Shown in pieces: positions 4,954 to 6,941 of a DNA stretch of 6,941 nt. Source of the stretch: CAYSPT01 sp964432985 (GTDB lineage Bacteria > Muiribacteriota > CAYSPT01); the NCBI GenBank assembly GCA_964432985.1, contig CAYSPT010000132.1, forward strand, positions 1 through 6,941. Direction: 5' to 3'. The notes under the pieces were generated by a model. The model was not told the DNA's origin. It ran no database searches and saw nothing but the letters and a program-made list of their open reading frames with translations. Both the position numbers and the translations under genes were made by a program. Every line of letters begins with the position of its first letter. Positions within the stretch are counted from its first letter, which is position 1.

Positions 4954-6941
4954 CCACAAATCAGAAAGAGGGAAGGTCGGAGCATAATGATGTCACGAGT
5001 CCCTGATAGTATCTGTCTCGCAGTAGCGGTATTGGCCGGATTATTGCTGGTGATGGTGGCCATGACCCCATCCCAGGCGGCCGGGCTTCTCAAACCGGTA
5101 AACGGTGGCGACGAGCATCATGTCTTTATGAAATCCCATCATGTCACTGTCACCATCAACAACGGTTATGCCCGCACCGAAGTCGACCAGGTTTTCGGAA
5201 ACGGTAGCGGCCGGGACCTGCGGGCCGTGTACTCGTTTCCGGTTCCCAAGCAGGCCAGCCTTTCGGAACTGAGCATGTGGATCGACGGCAACGAGGTGGT
5301 GGGCGAGGTGATGGAGAAGGATAAAGCACGCCAGACCCACGAGGACCAGGTTAAGAAGGGTAACGATACGGCGCTTGCGGAAAAAGACGAGTACAAGACC
5401 TTCGATGTTTCCATCTATCCTGTCCGTCCTGCGGCCGACACCCGGGTGCGCCTGGTCTATTACCAGCCGATTACCATCGACGCAAATATCGGCCGGTATG
5501 TGTATCCCCTGGCCGAAGGCGGTGTTGACGAAGAGCGTATCGCTTTCTGGTCGGTGGATGATAAAGTGCAGGAATCCTTCAAGTTCGATCTCGTCTTGAA
5601 ATCAGCTTTCCCTGTAAAAGAAGTAAGGATTCCCGGATTCATGAACAAGGCCGTCATCAACAAGATACAGCCGGACCAGGATCAAGGCCCGGTACCTGCC
5701 GGCGAAGAATATCACGCCGTGATCGACTGCCCCGAAGGCGAAGCGCTGACCCGGGACGTGGTGTGCTACTACCGCCTGGACGACAGTGTCCCGGCCAGGG
5801 TGGAGCTCATCCCGTACTGCCAGGGCGCCGGCTCCACCGGCACGTTCATGGTAGTGGTAACTCCCGCCGCCGACCTGCAGCGGATCTCCGAGGGGGTCGA
5901 CTGGACCTTCGTGCTGGACACTTCCGGAAGCATGGACGGCGGTAAGATCGCCACCCTGGTTGACGGCGTGACCAAGGTCATCGACAAGATGACACCCAAC
6001 GACCGCTTCCGCATCATCACCTTCAACGATCACGCCGATGATTTCACCGGCGGATTCATCAACGCCACGCCGTCAAATGTGCAGAGCATTCTGAACAAGG
6101 TTAAGCAAATCCATGCCGGCGGCTGCACAAATCTGTTCGCGGGGCTTAAAATGGCGTACACCAGGCTCGACGATGACCGCACCACTTGCATCATCATGGT
6201 CACCGACGGGGAGACCAACGAAGGGCCGACTACCCACGCTGATTTCCTGGCCCTGCTCAAGACATACGATGTCCGCCTGTGCACCTTCGTCATCGGCAAC
6301 AGCGCCAACCAGCCGCTTTTGGACCGCCTCGCCCGCGATTCCAACGGGTTTGCCATGAATGTCTCCAGCAGCGATGACATCGTGGGAATAATCCTGCAGG
6401 CGAAGACCAAGATCCTGTACGAAGCCATGCATGATGTGGAGCTGAAGTTCCACGGTGAGAAGGTCACCGATCTTACTCCGGCGAACGTCGGCAGCCTCTA
6501 CCAGGGCCAGCAGCTGGTGATGTTCGGCCGGTACAACGGTTCTGGTGATGTAATGGTGGAAATGAAAGCGCGGATTTCCGGACAGGACCGGTCGTGGAAG
6601 TGCACCGCCACCCTGCCGGATCAGGATACCGACAACCCGGAAATCGAGCGGCTCTGGGCGCAATCGAGCATCGAGGATGTCATGCAGGATATCCGCGAGC
6701 ACGGTGAGACCGATCACCTGCGTAACCAGGTAGTTGCCCTGGGCGAGGAGTACTCGCTGGTGACCGATTACACCTCTATGCTGGTGGTGAGCGAAACGGA
6801 AATGGAAGCTCTGCAGATCCAGCGCCGCAACTCGCAGCGGACCGTGGCCGAGCGCCAGTCCCGGCAGGTGCGCAGCCAGGCGGTGGCCCACAGCTACCGG
6901 GTGGACAATAATCCAACAAATGCTAACAACTCAACGTACGC
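4924..6941 (+). CDS. Secreted VIT and von Willebrand factor A domain protein, C-terminus outside window
   Basis: The frame is open from 4924 to the window end (672 codons), with no stop. A long basic N-region (Lys/Arg-rich, residues 1-25) precedes a hydrophobic core at about 30-47 and a signal-peptidase-like TPSQAA ending near residue 53, so export across the inner membrane is likely. Starting at ATG 4990 instead would leave a signal peptide of normal length. Residues about 65-185 form a VIT domain (VTVTINNGYARTEVDQVF, then VYSFPVP and EVMEKDKARQTHEDQV). Residues about 326-500 form a vWA domain with a complete metal site: D332-x-S334-x-S336 (DTSGSM), T402 and D428 (VTDGE). Near 606-622, LGEEYSLVTDYTSMLVV matches the segment after vWA in inter-alpha-trypsin-inhibitor-like proteins. 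These proteins usually bind ligands or other proteins through the metal site. A sortase or other anchor signal would lie beyond the window. Expression probably depends on sigma-54 and the divergent activator. Confidence 0.93.
   Translation, partial: MKKAKKMKKQPQIRKREGRSIMMSRVPDSICLAVAVLAGLLLVMVAMTPSQAAGLLKPVNGGDEHHVFMKSHHVTVTINNGYARTEVDQVFGNGSGRDLRAVYSFPVPKQASLSELSMWIDGNEVVGEVMEKDKARQTHEDQVKKGNDTALAEKDEYKTFDVSIYPVRPAADTRVRLVYYQPITIDANIGRYVYPLAEGGVDEERIAFWSVDDKVQESFKFDLVLKSAFPVKEVRIPGFMNKAVINKIQPDQDQGPVPAGEEYHAVIDCPEGEALTRDVVCYYRLDDSVPARVELIPYCQGAGSTGTFMVVVTPAADLQRISEGVDWTFVLDTSGSMDGGKIATLVDGVTKVIDKMTPNDRFRIITFNDHADDFTGGFINATPSNVQSILNKVKQIHAGGCTNLFAGLKMAYTRLDDDRTTCIIMVTDGETNEGPTTHADFLALLKTYDVRLCTFVIGNSANQPLLDRLARDSNGFAMNVSSSDDIVGIILQAKTKILYEAMHDVELKFHGEKVTDLTPANVGSLYQGQQLVMFGRYNGSGDVMVEMKARISGQDRSWKCTATLPDQDTDNPEIERLWAQSSIEDVMQDIREHGETDHLRNQVVALGEEYSLVTDYTSMLVVSETEMEALQIQRRNSQRTVAERQSRQVRSQAVAHSYRVDNNPTNANNSTY

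Noticed and set aside
6073..6891. Minus-strand 272-aa open frame, and a 143-aa one at 5602-6033
   Set aside because: They are antisense to the vWA region, which has a complete metal site. The His/Leu/Arg-rich predicted proteins are typical of reverse-frame reading.

Overview
The window carries five protein genes. Four lie on the minus strand and one on the plus strand. The lineage is not certain. A GspE/PilB-type ATPase, a signal-peptide VIT/vWA protein, sigma-54 regulation and an MttB-superfamily gene together suggest a Gram-negative and probably anaerobic bacterium, for example of the Desulfobacterota/deltaproteobacterial kind. A run of exactly 100 N shows this is a draft scaffold or a metagenome bin.

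Layout, left to right. (1) 1-355, minus: the first 118 codons of an MttB-like (trimethylamine methyltransferase family) protein, cut by the window edge. (2) 429-2576, minus: a 715-aa fusion of a response-regulator receiver domain to a complete GspE/PilB secretion or pilus ATPase. (3) 2549-2816: a 56-bp tandem repeat, interrupted by the N gap, covering the junction between the ATPase gene and the small gene before it. (4) 2781-3002, minus: a 73-aa protein with a strong ribosome binding site. A near-consensus sigma-70 promoter lies about 160 nt upstream (3170-3198). This promoter probably drives the small gene and the ATPase, and perhaps the mttB-like gene. (5) 3268-4740, minus: a 490-aa sigma-54 activator with an intact GAFTGA loop, a Fis-type HTH and an unrecognised N-terminal domain. 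(6) 4741-4923: a compact divergent control region. (7) 4924-6941, plus: a secreted VIT + vWA protein that runs off the window.

The best-supported regulatory story is the divergent pair. A good -24/-12 promoter lies before the VIT/vWA gene, a perfect 7-bp dyad sits about 78 bp upstream of the predicted start point, and the neighbouring gene encodes a sigma-54 activator. The activator gene has its own sigma-70 promoter, placed so that transcription should start at the A of its ATG (a leaderless mRNA). ATGTAC/T hexamers repeat every 11 bp through that promoter, as expected of an autoregulatory site.

The second point of interest is the 56-bp repeat. Each unit carries the last codons and stop of the small gene plus a GTG or ATG start for the next frame. 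Consecutive units therefore form overlapping 19-codon mini-ORFs, and the last would hand over to the ATPase start.
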